64,000 nt of DNA from Acidobacteriota bacterium (GTDB lineage: Bacteria; Acidobacteriota; Vicinamibacteria; Vicinamibacterales; UBA2999): assembly GCA_020851565.1 (NCBI GenBank), contig JADZCN010000037.1, positions 1-64,000 of the forward strand. Direction: 5' to 3'. Under the pieces are notes generated by a model, which did not search any database, was not told the origin of the DNA, and was given only the letters and a program-made list of their open reading frames with translations. Shown one piece after another: positions 12,254-20,713 of this stretch. How positions within the stretch are numbered: position 1 is the first letter of the stretch; every line of letters begins with the position of its first letter. The position numbers and the translations under genes were made by a program.

Positions 12254-12317
12254 CGTCCGCACCTGCCCGCACCTGTTCGCACCCGCCCGCACCTGTTCGC
12301 ACCCGTCCGCACCCGCC
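12254..12317. repeat. CCGCACCTG/CCGCACCCG tandem array, right arm of the cassette
   Basis: Six direct 10-bp units (for example CCGCACCTGC, TCGCACCCGC) form the reverse complement of the array at 11668-11720. The array ends 16 bases before the queD-like start codon, so it may take up part of that gene's leader. Confidence 0.88.
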
Positions 12318-12333
12318 GATATACTTGATCCCG

Positions 12334-12771
12334 ATGGAGAAGATCATCGTCCACGCCAAGTTCCATACCGGGCACCGGCAGCTCGGCTACCCCGGCGAGT
12401 GCCGGTTCGTCCACGGGCACACGTGGCGTGGCACGGTGGCCATCTCCACCGAGGAGTTCCCGCGCGACGAGCTCGACATGTCGCTCGACTTCGGCCACAT
12501 CAAGAAGATCATGCGCGACCTGGATCACAAGATCCTCGTCACCCCGAACGACGCGACCTTCATGAACCCCGAGCTCTTCGAGCCCGAGGGCATCGTGGTG
12601 ATGAAGGGGAAGGGGCCCAGCGTCGAGAACGTGGCCGTCTACGTGTGGGAGCACGTCGTGGAGACGATCCGCGCGAAGTATCCCGGTCGCAACATCGACT
12701 ACCGCATCGAGGTCACGATCCAGGAGACGGAGAACAATTTCTTCGTCGTCGAGAAGAACGCCGTGGTCTGA
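12334..12771 (+). CDS. 6-pyruvoyl-tetrahydropterin synthase / QueD family protein
   Basis: A 145-residue T-fold enzyme. Zinc ligands are visible as H14 (in KFHTGHR) and H27/H29 (FVHGHTWRG), with the catalytic cysteine C23 of the C-x-x-x-H-G-H motif. D64-H65 (DLDHKIL) supplies the second catalytic pair and E98-N99 (PSVENVAVYVWE) the conserved glutamate region. QueD converts 7,8-dihydroneopterin triphosphate to 6-carboxytetrahydropterin in queuosine biosynthesis, while PTPS homologues make tetrahydrobiopterin. The motif fits the QueD-like group, but no other queuosine gene is nearby. ATG 12334 gives the normal N-terminus; TTG 12325 is an alternative. Confidence 0.82.
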   Translation: MEKIIVHAKFHTGHRQLGYPGECRFVHGHTWRGTVAISTEEFPRDELDMSLDFGHIKKIMRDLDHKILVTPNDATFMNPELFEPEGIVVMKGKGPSVENVAVYVWEHVVETIRAKYPGRNIDYRIEVTIQETENNFFVVEKNAVV

Positions 12772-12813
12772 TCTGCGGCCTCTGCGTCATCTGCGGCCCG
12801 GCACCATCGGCGT

Positions 12814-15417
12814 TCAGGGCTCGCCCACCAGCACCAGTCCCGCCCACAGAGCCGGATGCTCCGGCAGCACAAAGCGACCCGCCGGCGTGTCCACCGCGAC
12901 GCGGCCGGCGCGAAGATCGCGGATCATCGCGAGCTGTGAGGCCCGGAGCGCCGCCGCCTTCGATCGCTCACCCGTCCACTCCCGGTAGAACGCCGGGAAC
13001 ACCGACGCGGTCACCGAGTCGGGCACGTCCCACAGCGAGGCGATCACCGATGGCGTGCCGGCCGAGAAGAACCCGCGCGTGAGGCCCACGATCCCGTCGC
13101 CGGTGACCGGACCGGCGGCGCTCCGGCACGCGCTCAGCACGACCAGGTCTGCGTTCAGCCGCAGGCCGTACACCTCGCCCATCGTCAACCGCCCATCGTC
13201 GGACGCGGCCGCGGCGGGGCCGGCCAGCGCCAGGAACGACTCGAACGGGTGGTCGTCCCGGATGATGCCGTGCGTGGCGAAGTGCAGCACGCGCGCGGAG
13301 GGCGCGGCCGCGCGTACGCCGGATTCCGTGGCGGCTGAACCCTGGAGGAGTCGTGCCCGGCCCGGCCCGAGGATCTCCGCGATGTGCCGGCCCTCGCGCG
13401 AGGCGCCGGGCAGGCGAACGAGGGGCTCATCGCCGCCGAGCGCCGGATCGATGGCCGGATCGGCGACGACCAGCGCGGCGCCGCTCGCGTGCGGCCGCCG
13501 CCGGCTGGTGAACTCCAGCGTGCTGGCCGATGGCGCGAAATGCAGGGGGAACTCTTCCACCAGGTACCTGCCGGACGGTGCGGTCAGGGCCGCGAACGCC
13601 AGCCGGAACAGCGGGCCGTGCGGGACGATGGTGACGAGGCCCCCGGTCGGCAGGTTCGGGCGGATCGGCTCGACCAGGAGCGCGTAGAGATCGCGATAGG
13701 CCCTCGCGGCGCCGTTGCCGAACGCCAGTCGGCTGGCGGTGGGCGACGAAGGCCGGGGCGAGGACTGGCGCAACGTGCCGCCGCGCGTCGGTCCTCCCAC
13801 TTCCGCAAACGTCCGCTCCACCAGGGAGGCGAGGCGTCGCTCGCCGACGTTCGACGCCGCGTGTGACACGCGCCCGTCCGGCGAGACCACCCAGATGAAC
13901 GTTCGATCGCTGGTGACCCAGTAGGACACCACCTGCGAGCCCAGGCGCGCGGCCACGGCCTTGATGGAGGCCAGGGTCGGCGGCTCCACGACGGCGACGC
14001 TGCTGATGTCGGGCTCTCGTCGCGCGGGAGTTCGCGGGGCGGTGCCGCGCCGTGCGGTCACCAGCGAATCGAGGCCCGACGGCTCGCGCGTCGTGGGCGT
14101 CACCGACGGCTTGCCCGCCGGCGCGGGCTCGCCGTCTGCGATGAGTGACGATACCGATGGCGGCGGGGGTGGTGCCGAGGCGCGCAGGTCGGTCGTCGCC
14201 AGCAGGTCGAGGAACGCTCGCGCGCGCGCGCGCTCGGCAGCCTCCAGCGCCTCATCCGATCGGCCCACGGCAGCCAGGCGGGCCACGTGGGCGGCGAGGG
14301 CTTTCCGGCGCGTCTCGGCGTAGCCGCGCTTCGCGTCGTCCTCCTGCACGAGCCTGGCGCGCACGCTCTCGATGAGGGCGACCGCGCGGGACGATTCCTC
14401 CAGCGCTTCTTCGCGCCGACCCAGCCTGTCGAGGGCCTCTGCGCGGTCGCTCAGCCAGTGGAACCTGGATTCGGCCGCCGCACCATCGCCGGCGGCGAGC
14501 GCGCGGTCGAGACGAGCGAGCGCCTCCTCCGCACGGTCCAGCGCGAGGAGGACGTGTCCCCAATTGCCATCCAGGGTGGCCCGATCCTCGACGAGCACGA
14601 GTGCCTCGGCCTCATGGAGCATGGCCAGCGCCTCGTCGGGTCGACCGGCGCGCTGGGCGGCAATGGCCGCCTGCATGAGGGCGGCGCTCAACTGCCGCTG
14701 GTTCCCACTTCGGCGCGCCAGGGCAATGGCCTGCCCGAACACCTCCGCGGCTCGAGCCGGCTCTCCCTGCCACAACAGGGTCACGGCAACGCCGTGATGC
14801 GCCTGCGCGGCCCCGGCCAGGTCGCCGGCCGATTCCAGCAGGGCGGCCGCCCGTTGCTGATCCTGGATGGCCGCACTCGTCCGGTTCATCGAGCGCTGGA
14901 GCCGCCCGCGACTGACGAGCGCCCGGGCCAGCGCCACCTGAGATCGCGCGTGCTGCTGAAGCAGGGCGATGGCGAGATCGACGTTCGCGGTCGCCGAGGC
15001 GTAGTCGCCGCGAATGAAGTCGAAGTCCGCCATCTGCACGCGCACGAGACCTTCGACGTGCGGGTTGCCCGCAAGACGCACCAGGGCCAGCGCTTCTTCG
15101 AGGAGCGTCACCCGGTCGTCAATCGACAGGCGGGGCAGAAACGTCAGGTTCCGCAGCGTGTTCGCGCGCTCGACCGGGTCGTCCGCCTGCTCGAACGCCG
15201 CAAGGGCCGCCATCCAGTGCTCTTCGGCCTCGGCGAACTGCTGGCGCGCGAAGGCGTCGATGCCGCGCTTCGACAGCTCGGCGCCGCGCGTCTTCGGGTC
15301 GACGGTGCCGGGAACCGCATCCTGGGCATGCGCAGCCTGCGGCGAGACGGTCCGCTCCGCGGCGAGGGCGCCCAGGGCGATGGCAGCAGCGACGGCGAGA
15401 GTGCGAATCACTGGCAC
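12814..15417 (-). CDS. CHAT-domain (caspase-like) protein with TPR repeats, exported
   Basis: An 867-residue product starting at GTG 15417, with a hydrophobic N-terminus (TLAVAAAIALGALAAE) that looks like a signal peptide. Residues about 45-430 are TPR-like helical repeats, a proline-rich linker follows, and residues about 560-867 form a CHAT domain. The caspase-type dyad is present: H716 in LHFATHGII and C764 in LVVLSACRSA, followed by GLTRGFFSAGTPSVIASLW. CHAT domains are peptidases related to caspases and separases that usually act on regulated targets; an exported form is less common. The gene is the last of an ECF sigma - anti-sigma - CHAT operon, 13 bases after the anti-sigma gene. The target is unknown. 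Confidence 0.88.
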   Translation of the reverse strand: MPVIRTLAVAAAIALGALAAERTVSPQAAHAQDAVPGTVDPKTRGAELSKRGIDAFARQQFAEAEEHWMAALAAFEQADDPVERANTLRNLTFLPRLSIDDRVTLLEEALALVRLAGNPHVEGLVRVQMADFDFIRGDYASATANVDLAIALLQQHARSQVALARALVSRGRLQRSMNRTSAAIQDQQRAAALLESAGDLAGAAQAHHGVAVTLLWQGEPARAAEVFGQAIALARRSGNQRQLSAALMQAAIAAQRAGRPDEALAMLHEAEALVLVEDRATLDGNWGHVLLALDRAEEALARLDRALAAGDGAAAESRFHWLSDRAEALDRLGRREEALEESSRAVALIESVRARLVQEDDAKRGYAETRRKALAAHVARLAAVGRSDEALEAAERARARAFLDLLATTDLRASAPPPPPSVSSLIADGEPAPAGKPSVTPTTREPSGLDSLVTARRGTAPRTPARREPDISSVAVVEPPTLASIKAVAARLGSQVVSYWVTSDRTFIWVVSPDGRVSHAASNVGERRLASLVERTFAEVGGPTRGGTLRQSSPRPSSPTASRLAFGNGAARAYRDLYALLVEPIRPNLPTGGLVTIVPHGPLFRLAFAALTAPSGRYLVEEFPLHFAPSASTLEFTSRRRPHASGAALVVADPAIDPALGGDEPLVRLPGASREGRHIAEILGPGRARLLQGSAATESGVRAAAPSARVLHFATHGIIRDDHPFESFLALAGPAAAASDDGRLTMGEVYGLRLNADLVVLSACRSAAGPVTGDGIVGLTRGFFSAGTPSVIASLWDVPDSVTASVFPAFYREWTGERSKAAALRASQLAMIRDLRAGRVAVDTPAGRFVLPEHPALWAGLVLVGEP

Positions 15418-15430
15418 GGCGTGTTCGTTC

Positions 15431-16306
15431 CTACGGCGAGACGCCGAGCGCCGCGCACGCGCGCGCTTGATAGTCGCCCTCGGCCGCGCACTGGGCCTTC
15501 AGCAGCGCATCGGCCGCCGCGGCGTCGCCTGCCCGCTCGGCGGCCACGGCGCCGTACCATCGCGCGGTATCCCCCAGCGTCTCCGCGCCTCGTGCACGCT
15601 CCAGCGGTTCGCGTGCGCCGGCCGCATCGCCGCTCAGTAACCGGGCGATACCCAGGTAGAACGCGGCTTCGGGCGTGTCCGGGAACTCGCGTGCGACGAC
15701 CTCGAGCGCGCGTGCGGCGTCGGCATAGCGCCCTTCGCGATACGGCTCGATGGCCGGACCGAACGCCTCGAGGAAGGCTTCTCTCGACCCGGGCCCGCGC
15801 ACGACGAGCGCGTAGCGGGCCGGCAGCTCGACGGCTGGCGCCTCGAAGACGCCCGCCCACGCGCGCGTCGGCACGGAGGATGCCGCGCCCGGGGTGGCAG
15901 GTGTGGCGCTCGTGGGGACCGCCGGCGGCTGCACCGGGCCCGAAGGGTCCGGGGAGGTCGTGCGCATCTGCAGGACCACGGCCGTCACCGCGAGTGCCAG
16001 CGTGGCCGCGGCCGCGAGCCAGGTCGTGGATGTCCTCCAACCCAAGGTGCCCGCGTTCCCGGACCCCGGCGATCCTCCAGGCGCCCTGGCCGTCGCGGTT
16101 GCCTGCTGCCGCAGCACGCCGAGCGCCCGATAGACGGCCGCGCACGAGCCGCACGCCACGATGTGATCGGCCAGACGCCCACGCGACACCTCGTCGAGCG
16201 CGCCGGTGGAGAAGCGCACCCAGGTGTCCTCGTCCGGATGGTCGTCGGGCGGCTCGATGCCGCGATACAGGTCGCCGAGCGCCTCGTCGCCGTTCTCAGG
16301 CGTCAT
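15431..16306 (-). CDS. Zinc-finger anti-sigma factor with periplasmic TPR region
   Basis: A 291-residue single-pass membrane protein. The N-terminus carries a zf-HC2 anti-sigma pattern, H-x-x-x-C-x-x-C in DHIVACGSCAAVYRAL. A transmembrane helix (WLAAAATLALAVTAVVL) and a P/A/T-rich linker lead to a C-terminal domain with TPR-like helices. These hold YREGRYADAARALEVVA and AAFYLGIARLLSGD. The first 11 bases overlap the end of the upstream sigma gene, so translation is probably coupled. In this arrangement the cytoplasmic zinc domain binds the sigma factor and the outer part senses envelope or partner-protein state; the CHAT protein encoded next is the obvious candidate partner. Sensing of CHAT is inference. 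Confidence 0.82.
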   Translation of the reverse strand: MTPENGDEALGDLYRGIEPPDDHPDEDTWVRFSTGALDEVSRGRLADHIVACGSCAAVYRALGVLRQQATATARAPGGSPGSGNAGTLGWRTSTTWLAAAATLALAVTAVVLQMRTTSPDPSGPVQPPAVPTSATPATPGAASSVPTRAWAGVFEAPAVELPARYALVVRGPGSREAFLEAFGPAIEPYREGRYADAARALEVVAREFPDTPEAAFYLGIARLLSGDAAGAREPLERARGAETLGDTARWYGAVAAERAGDAAAADALLKAQCAAEGDYQARACAALGVSP

Positions 16307-16871
16307 GGATCCCCCTCTGCCGAAGTTCCCGGCGGATGTCGGCCATCCCTCGTGCCACCAGGTTGCGCGCCTTCTGATAGTCCCAGCCGAAGAGGTCCAT
16401 GATTTCCTGGACCGTGAAGCCCCTCAGGTGCGCCCGCACGGCCCTCGCGCGATCCGGCGCCAGGGCCGCCAACGCCTGCCGCAGCGCCTCCCGGCGCTCG
16501 GCGGCGAGCGACCCCTGCTCGGGGTTCGGCACGTCGCTGGCGTGCCGGCTCACCTGGTGGCCGGCCTCCGCCAGGCCAAGTTCGGGCCGCTGCTCCGCCT
16601 TCCGGAGGGCGCGCAGCGTCTCGCGAACGGCTGCCTGATAGATATAAGAGACCGGGTGGCCGATGGTTTGCTCACGGCGCACCTGCTGCCAGAGCGAGAG
16701 GAACACCCGCTGCTCGATGTCGTCGGCCAGCGGCGCGGCGCGGTGGCCGCCCGCGGAGCGGATGGCATGGCGCACCAGGCGCGCGTAGTCGCGCACCAGC
16801 GCCTCGAGACGGGCGTCGGGAGTGTCGTCTGGCGGGGTTATCGGGCGCGGGTCGCGCTCGGGGTCGCCCAT
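16296..16871 (-). CDS. ECF RNA polymerase sigma factor
   Basis: A 191-residue sigma-70 family protein. Region 2 is visible as LVRDYARLVRHAIRSAGG and ADDIEQRVFLSLWQQV. Region 4 is visible as LRQALAALAPDRARAVRAHL followed by GFTVQEIMDLFGWDYQKARN, a helix-turn-helix in which Q-K-A-R-N-L-V-x-R-G recognises the -35 box. Its stop lies 11 bases inside the anti-sigma gene, so the two are an operon. Proteins of this type usually activate their own promoter; no matching motif was identified upstream of 16871. The TonB receptor gene ends only 48 bases upstream on the same strand, so read-through is possible. Confidence 0.88.
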   Translation of the reverse strand: MGDPERDPRPITPPDDTPDARLEALVRDYARLVRHAIRSAGGHRAAPLADDIEQRVFLSLWQQVRREQTIGHPVSYIYQAAVRETLRALRKAEQRPELGLAEAGHQVSRHASDVPNPEQGSLAAERREALRQALAALAPDRARAVRAHLRGFTVQEIMDLFGWDYQKARNLVARGMADIRRELRQRGIHDA

Positions 16872-16919
16872 GGTCGCCGGGGGTGGTGTCCGGGGACCAT
16901 CATAGCCGGTTCGCTCCAG

Positions 16920-19103
16920 CTAGAACTTCACGGCGATCGTCACCGACGCCGAGCGGCCGGCGGCGAGCACCGCGCGCACGTCCTGGCTGGCCAGGTACGT
17001 CTCGTTCAGCAGGTTGCGTGCCTGCACGCGGATCTCCAGCGGCGCGGCCACCGTGTAGCCGGCCTGGGCGTCGAGCAGCGTGTAGCCCGGCACTTCGCGC
17101 TCGGTCGGCCCTTCGTTCTCGTCGTCCGCGAAGTAGGCGAGCCGGGCCTGCGTGTAGGCGCGCGCGCCGAACGCCTTGCGCAGCACGGTGGTGAGGTTGA
17201 AGGGCGAGATGTCGTCCAGGTCGGAGCCGGTGTCGAGCGCCACGCCCTGCGCCACCTGCGTGGCGACGTCGAGCGTGAACCCGCGCCCGAGGTCCGCCTG
17301 TCCCTCGACCTCGAAGCCTCGGATGCGGGCGCTGCCGCGGTTCCGGAAGTAGAAGTCGTCGATGGTGGTCTGGTACCGCTCGATGAGATCGTTGATGCGG
17401 TACTGGTAATAGAACGCTGCCAGGCGGTAGCGCGCCGCGGTGTAGCGGAGCGTCCAGTCCACCTGCCAGCTCGTCTCGGGATCGAGGTCCGGGTTGCCCG
17501 TGATGAAGCCGCGCCCCGTCGGCCCCCGGTAGTAGCGATCCGAGAGCGTCGGGTCGCGAAAGCCGTGCGCGACCTGGAGCGTTGTGCTCACGCCCCGGAA
17601 GGTGCCCGCCGTGAGCGCCACGTAGCCAGACGCCCCGCCGTTGGTCGTCGAGAGGTCGCCAAAGTAGCCGCCGGTGTTCTTCGTGATGACGTAGTCGGCG
17701 CGCACGCCGGCGCCCAGTGAGAGCACCGAGGTGAGGGCGGTGTCCAGGTTGGCGTACAGCCCCGTGTCAGTTCGACGCGCGTTGTCGATGGACACGTTGG
17801 GCCGCGTGCTTTCGATGGTGCCATCGTCGCCGTAGGTGATGAAATCGTCAATGGCCTCGAGCCCGAAGCGGCCGTTCAGATCGAGGCCCAGCTCGAGCCG
17901 TGCCTCGCCGAGGAGCTTCTCGCCGAAGGCGCGCACGCCGAAGTCCTTCGCAGACACGTCCGCGCGCTCGATGGACCGTCCCGCGGTGGCGGTGGCGAAC
18001 CGGTCCTGGTCGGTGCGCTGATCGTACGAGCCCAGGAACGTGCTCACGCTGACGCGCCTGAAGAAGCCGGCGTCCTGCAGCTCGTAGGCCCCCGTGAAGC
18101 GGTGCGAGTTCTCGTACGGGTAGTAGAAGCGCACCGTGCGCGAGTTGTTGCGGGGCCGCTCGATGTCACGCCCGAAGTCGCTCTGCCAGCCCACGCTGAT
18201 CATGCCGCGGCCGACCTGCTGCTCCACGCGGGCGAGGAACCCGTGGTCCGCGAAGCCCGAGTTGAACACCGTTCCCTCGGGGCTCTCCCAGTCGTCGGCC
18301 GATCGGGTGTGCGCGGCGAAGAGGACGCTCCCCGCCGGCAGGCCCTTCGACACCATGCCCGACACGCGTCGATCCGGGATGCCGGTGCCGGCCGTCGCCT
18401 GGAACCGCACCGCCCAGGGGGTGGCCGGCGTGACGCGCCTCGTCCTGATGGAGATGACGCCGCCGAAGGCGTCCGATCCGTACGCCACCGACCCGGGGCC
18501 CCGCGCCACGTCCACGCTGTCCACGACCGTCGGGTCCAGGTAGGTGGCGCTCGGACCCACGCGGCGCTCCGAGGTGACACGCGCGCCGTCGATGATGATG
18601 AGCGTCCGCCCGCGCGCCAGGCCGCGCACGGCTGGCACGGCCGCCTGTCCTTCGGAGACCTGGTTGACCCCCGCCACGTTCTCGATGGCCTGCATCAGGT
18701 TCGTCGGCTGGCGCACGTCCACCTCGCGCCCGCTGAGCGTGGTCGTGCCCGCCGCCGGCGTGGATTCGATGCCGGGCGCCGAGCCGGTCACCGTGACCGC
18801 TTCGCTCAGGAGCGACTCCACCGTTATGGTCTGCAGACCCTCGCCGAGCGTCTCCACCACGACCGGCTTCATGTAGGTGCCGTTGGACTGGATGACGAGG
18901 ATCTCGAACGGCGGCGCCGGATCCGGCTGCCACGTGAAGCGACCGTCGTCATCGGTGACGGCCTCGCCCGGGCGTCCGAGGATCGAGATGACGGCGCCAG
19001 CGACCGGGCGGCCATCGGTGGTGACGATGCGGGCCTCCCAGGCGAAGGCGGGGGCGGCGAGGAAGAGCACGAGGACGAGCGCGAGCACGAACGGACGGGA
19101 CAT
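16920..19103 (-). CDS. TonB-dependent outer-membrane receptor (BtuB/CirA-like)
   Basis: A 727-residue protein with a clear signal peptide (MSRPFVLALVLVLFLAAPAFA). A carboxypeptidase-regulatory-like domain (about 22-105) is followed by a TonB-box-like stretch EAVTVTGSAP. The plug has NVAGVNQVSEG, VRGLARGRTLIIIDGARV and VARGPGSVAYGSDAFGGVISI. The 22-strand barrel ends in the C-terminal motif SASVTIAVKF with terminal Phe. Of the window's receptors this is the one closest to classical siderophore/vitamin B12 receptors; the ligand is unknown. ATG 19103 follows GGGGAGGT. A BlaI/M56 pair is encoded 132 bp upstream on the same strand and may control it. Confidence 0.9.
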   Translation of the reverse strand: MSRPFVLALVLVLFLAAPAFAWEARIVTTDGRPVAGAVISILGRPGEAVTDDDGRFTWQPDPAPPFEILVIQSNGTYMKPVVVETLGEGLQTITVESLLSEAVTVTGSAPGIESTPAAGTTTLSGREVDVRQPTNLMQAIENVAGVNQVSEGQAAVPAVRGLARGRTLIIIDGARVTSERRVGPSATYLDPTVVDSVDVARGPGSVAYGSDAFGGVISIRTRRVTPATPWAVRFQATAGTGIPDRRVSGMVSKGLPAGSVLFAAHTRSADDWESPEGTVFNSGFADHGFLARVEQQVGRGMISVGWQSDFGRDIERPRNNSRTVRFYYPYENSHRFTGAYELQDAGFFRRVSVSTFLGSYDQRTDQDRFATATAGRSIERADVSAKDFGVRAFGEKLLGEARLELGLDLNGRFGLEAIDDFITYGDDGTIESTRPNVSIDNARRTDTGLYANLDTALTSVLSLGAGVRADYVITKNTGGYFGDLSTTNGGASGYVALTAGTFRGVSTTLQVAHGFRDPTLSDRYYRGPTGRGFITGNPDLDPETSWQVDWTLRYTAARYRLAAFYYQYRINDLIERYQTTIDDFYFRNRGSARIRGFEVEGQADLGRGFTLDVATQVAQGVALDTGSDLDDISPFNLTTVLRKAFGARAYTQARLAYFADDENEGPTEREVPGYTLLDAQAGYTVAAPLEIRVQARNLLNETYLASQDVRAVLAAGRSASVTIAVKF

Positions 19104-19149
19104 ACCTCCCCGTACTTTAGTGAGGCGAACGGGACTACTACCAGCGCTC

Positions 19150-19240
19150 GTAGGAGGCCTCGCGCTGCGCGGTGGGCCTCGCTCCGCTCGGTGGGTCCTA
19201 CGGCGCGAAGCGCCGCCCACGCGCCGAAGGCGCGCCTACC
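19150..19240. repeat. GC-rich hairpin repeats between M56 and TonB genes
   Basis: The short repeated block GGGCCTCGCTCCGCTCGGTG and variants are bounded by GTAGGA and TCCTAC, and followed by nested GGCGCGAAGCGCC-type hairpins. It reads as several small self-complementary units rather than a single terminator; no T-run follows. A similar GCGCTTCGCGCGG cluster lies at 32744-32852. Confidence 0.6.
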
Positions 19241-20183
19241 GCAGGCCTATCCGCATCAGCGCCTCGAGCGCGGCGTAGGCTGCGGGGACCAGGAGCACGG
19301 CTCCTCCCGCGAGGGCGGCGATGGCGGCGAGCGGTGAAGTCGCCGACGGTCGTGACGGGTTCGGCGGCGGGTCCACGAGCCGGCGCACGCGCTCGGCAAT
19401 GGGCTCGCCGCCGTAAAGGGCGCTGGCCGGCAGCGGTCCGGCTGGCGTGCTGGCCAGGCGCGCCACCTTCACCAGCGCCGAGGCCAGGTGGAGGCGATCG
19501 GCCGGGCACCTGGCAGCCAGGTCGTCGGCAGCCAGCTCCGCCGCCTGCGCCCAGGCGTCCTGCATGCGCGGACCGGCCGGCATCCAGCTGAGGATGTCGG
19601 GCGAGGCGATCAGGGCGATTCGCCGCAGGTTGTCGCGTGACCGGGCGTGCGCCAGCTCGTGCCGCATCACCGTTCGCAACTCATCCGCCGTGCACGCCTT
19701 GATCACCGCACGCGCTACGAACAGCCTGGACCTGGCCAGCCCGACGAGGGCGACAACCGGGAACGGGGTTTCGACCAGGAACGCGGGCACGGGCATGGCC
19801 GGGAGCACCGCGCGCGTGGCCTGCCGCAGTGCGGCGTGGGCACACCGCGTCTGCCACAGCACCCGCCCGGCGCGCCACGCGCCGGACGCGATGAGGAGGG
19901 CGCCGACGGCCGCCGCGGCCAGCGCCACCGGCCCGGCCGGTTCGGTCTCCACGCGTGGCTCCCACAGCACGAACGCCAGCGGCACGCCGATCCATGCCAC
20001 GGCCAGCGCCGCCAGCGACGGCTCGACGCGCAGGAGCCAGAGCTGGCCCGCCGACGTTCGCGGCAGCGCGTCCCTCTGCCTGCCCCTCTCGACGAGCAGG
20101 ACCGCCAGCGCCACGACGGTGCTGACGAGAGCGTGCGCCGCCAGCACCAGGACGAGGCCGCGGGCGAAGAAGCCGAGGCTCAT
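19236..20183 (-). CDS. M56 family (BlaR1/MecR1-like) membrane metallopeptidase
   Basis: A 315-residue protein with several transmembrane helices and the zinc-protease motif H175-E-L-A-H179 (TVMRHELAHARSRDN) on a cytoplasmic loop, plus a conserved downstream E-x-x-A-D (AAELAADDLAAR). It lacks the C-terminal penicillin-binding sensor domain of true BlaR1, ending shortly after one more membrane helix. M56 peptidases cleave or inactivate a partner BlaI-type repressor; here that repressor is encoded directly upstream with one base between stop and start. Without a beta-lactam sensor domain the inducing signal is unknown. Confidence 0.87.
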   Translation of the reverse strand: MSLGFFARGLVLVLAAHALVSTVVALAVLLVERGRQRDALPRTSAGQLWLLRVEPSLAALAVAWIGVPLAFVLWEPRVETEPAGPVALAAAAVGALLIASGAWRAGRVLWQTRCAHAALRQATRAVLPAMPVPAFLVETPFPVVALVGLARSRLFVARAVIKACTADELRTVMRHELAHARSRDNLRRIALIASPDILSWMPAGPRMQDAWAQAAELAADDLAARCPADRLHLASALVKVARLASTPAGPLPASALYGGEPIAERVRRLVDPPPNPSRPSATSPLAAIAALAGGAVLLVPAAYAALEALMRIGLR

Positions 20184-20184
20184 C

Positions 20185-20595
20185 TCATTCGCCTTCCTTC
20201 TTCAGGCGGATGAGGGCCTCGAGCTCGTCGAGCAGCGACGCGTCGCGGCGGTTCACCTCGTCCACGAACATCGAGATGATGGGACGCAGCGCACCACTCC
20301 CGCCTGGCAGCAGCGTGGCGAGGGCGGACCCCGCCCGCCTGGCGTGCAGCTCGTCGCGGCTCCAGCGCGGGGAGTACGCGAACGCCCGTCCCCGCTTCTC
20401 GCGCGTCAGCAGCCCCTTGCGGAACAACCGATCGGCGGTGGTCATGAGCGTGGTGTAGGCGACGCCCGGAAAGCCAGGCAGCAGGTCGCGCACCGTCGTG
20501 CTCCCCCCGCGCGCCCACAGCTCGTCGAGCACGCGCGACTCGAGCGGCCCCAGGAGGACGTCGAGCTCCGTCCGGATGTACAGCCGGCCTTCCAC
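20185..20595 (-). CDS. BlaI/MecI-type winged-helix transcriptional repressor
   Basis: About 136 residues. It reads LGPLESRVLDELWARGGSTTVRDL, then GVAYTTLMTTADRLFRKGLLTREKRGRAFAYSP, the characteristic BlaI wing-helix pattern, followed by a dimerisation tail (MFVDEVNRRDASLLDEL). No ATG is present at the expected position. GTG 20595 (VEGRLYIRTELD) is the most likely start, but no strong ribosome site precedes it, so the start is uncertain. The stop is one base from the M56 start. Regulation by proteolysis through the M56 partner is known for the family. Which genes it represses is inference, with the downstream TonB receptor the nearest candidate. Confidence 0.82.
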   Translation of the reverse strand: MEGRLYIRTELDVLLGPLESRVLDELWARGGSTTVRDLLPGFPGVAYTTLMTTADRLFRKGLLTREKRGRAFAYSPRWSRDELHARRAGSALATLLPGGSGALRPIISMFVDEVNRRDASLLDELEALIRLKKEGE

Positions 20596-20633
20596 CTGGG
20601 TGATTATATTCTCCGGTCTACCGGTCTCCGGTT

Positions 20634-20713
20634 CCTGCTCCCTGACCCTTCCTGATCCCTGATCCCTGATCCCTGCCCCCTGATCCCTGACCCCTGACCC
20701 CTGACCCCTGATC
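20634..20713. repeat. CTGATCCC/CTGACCCC tandem array abutting a start codon
   Basis: About nine direct units of 7-8 bp (CTGATCC, CTGACCC, CTGCCCC) end exactly at the ATG of the HAD gene. They replace any purine-rich ribosome site and lie in the intergenic space from the divergent BlaI gene. No inverted partner array is present nearby. Confidence 0.85.

Noticed and set aside
19236..20595. BlaI/M56 pair as a beta-lactam resistance system
   Set aside because: The M56 protein lacks the penicillin-binding sensor domain and no beta-lactamase gene is adjacent; an orphan BlaI/M56 pair is a better description.
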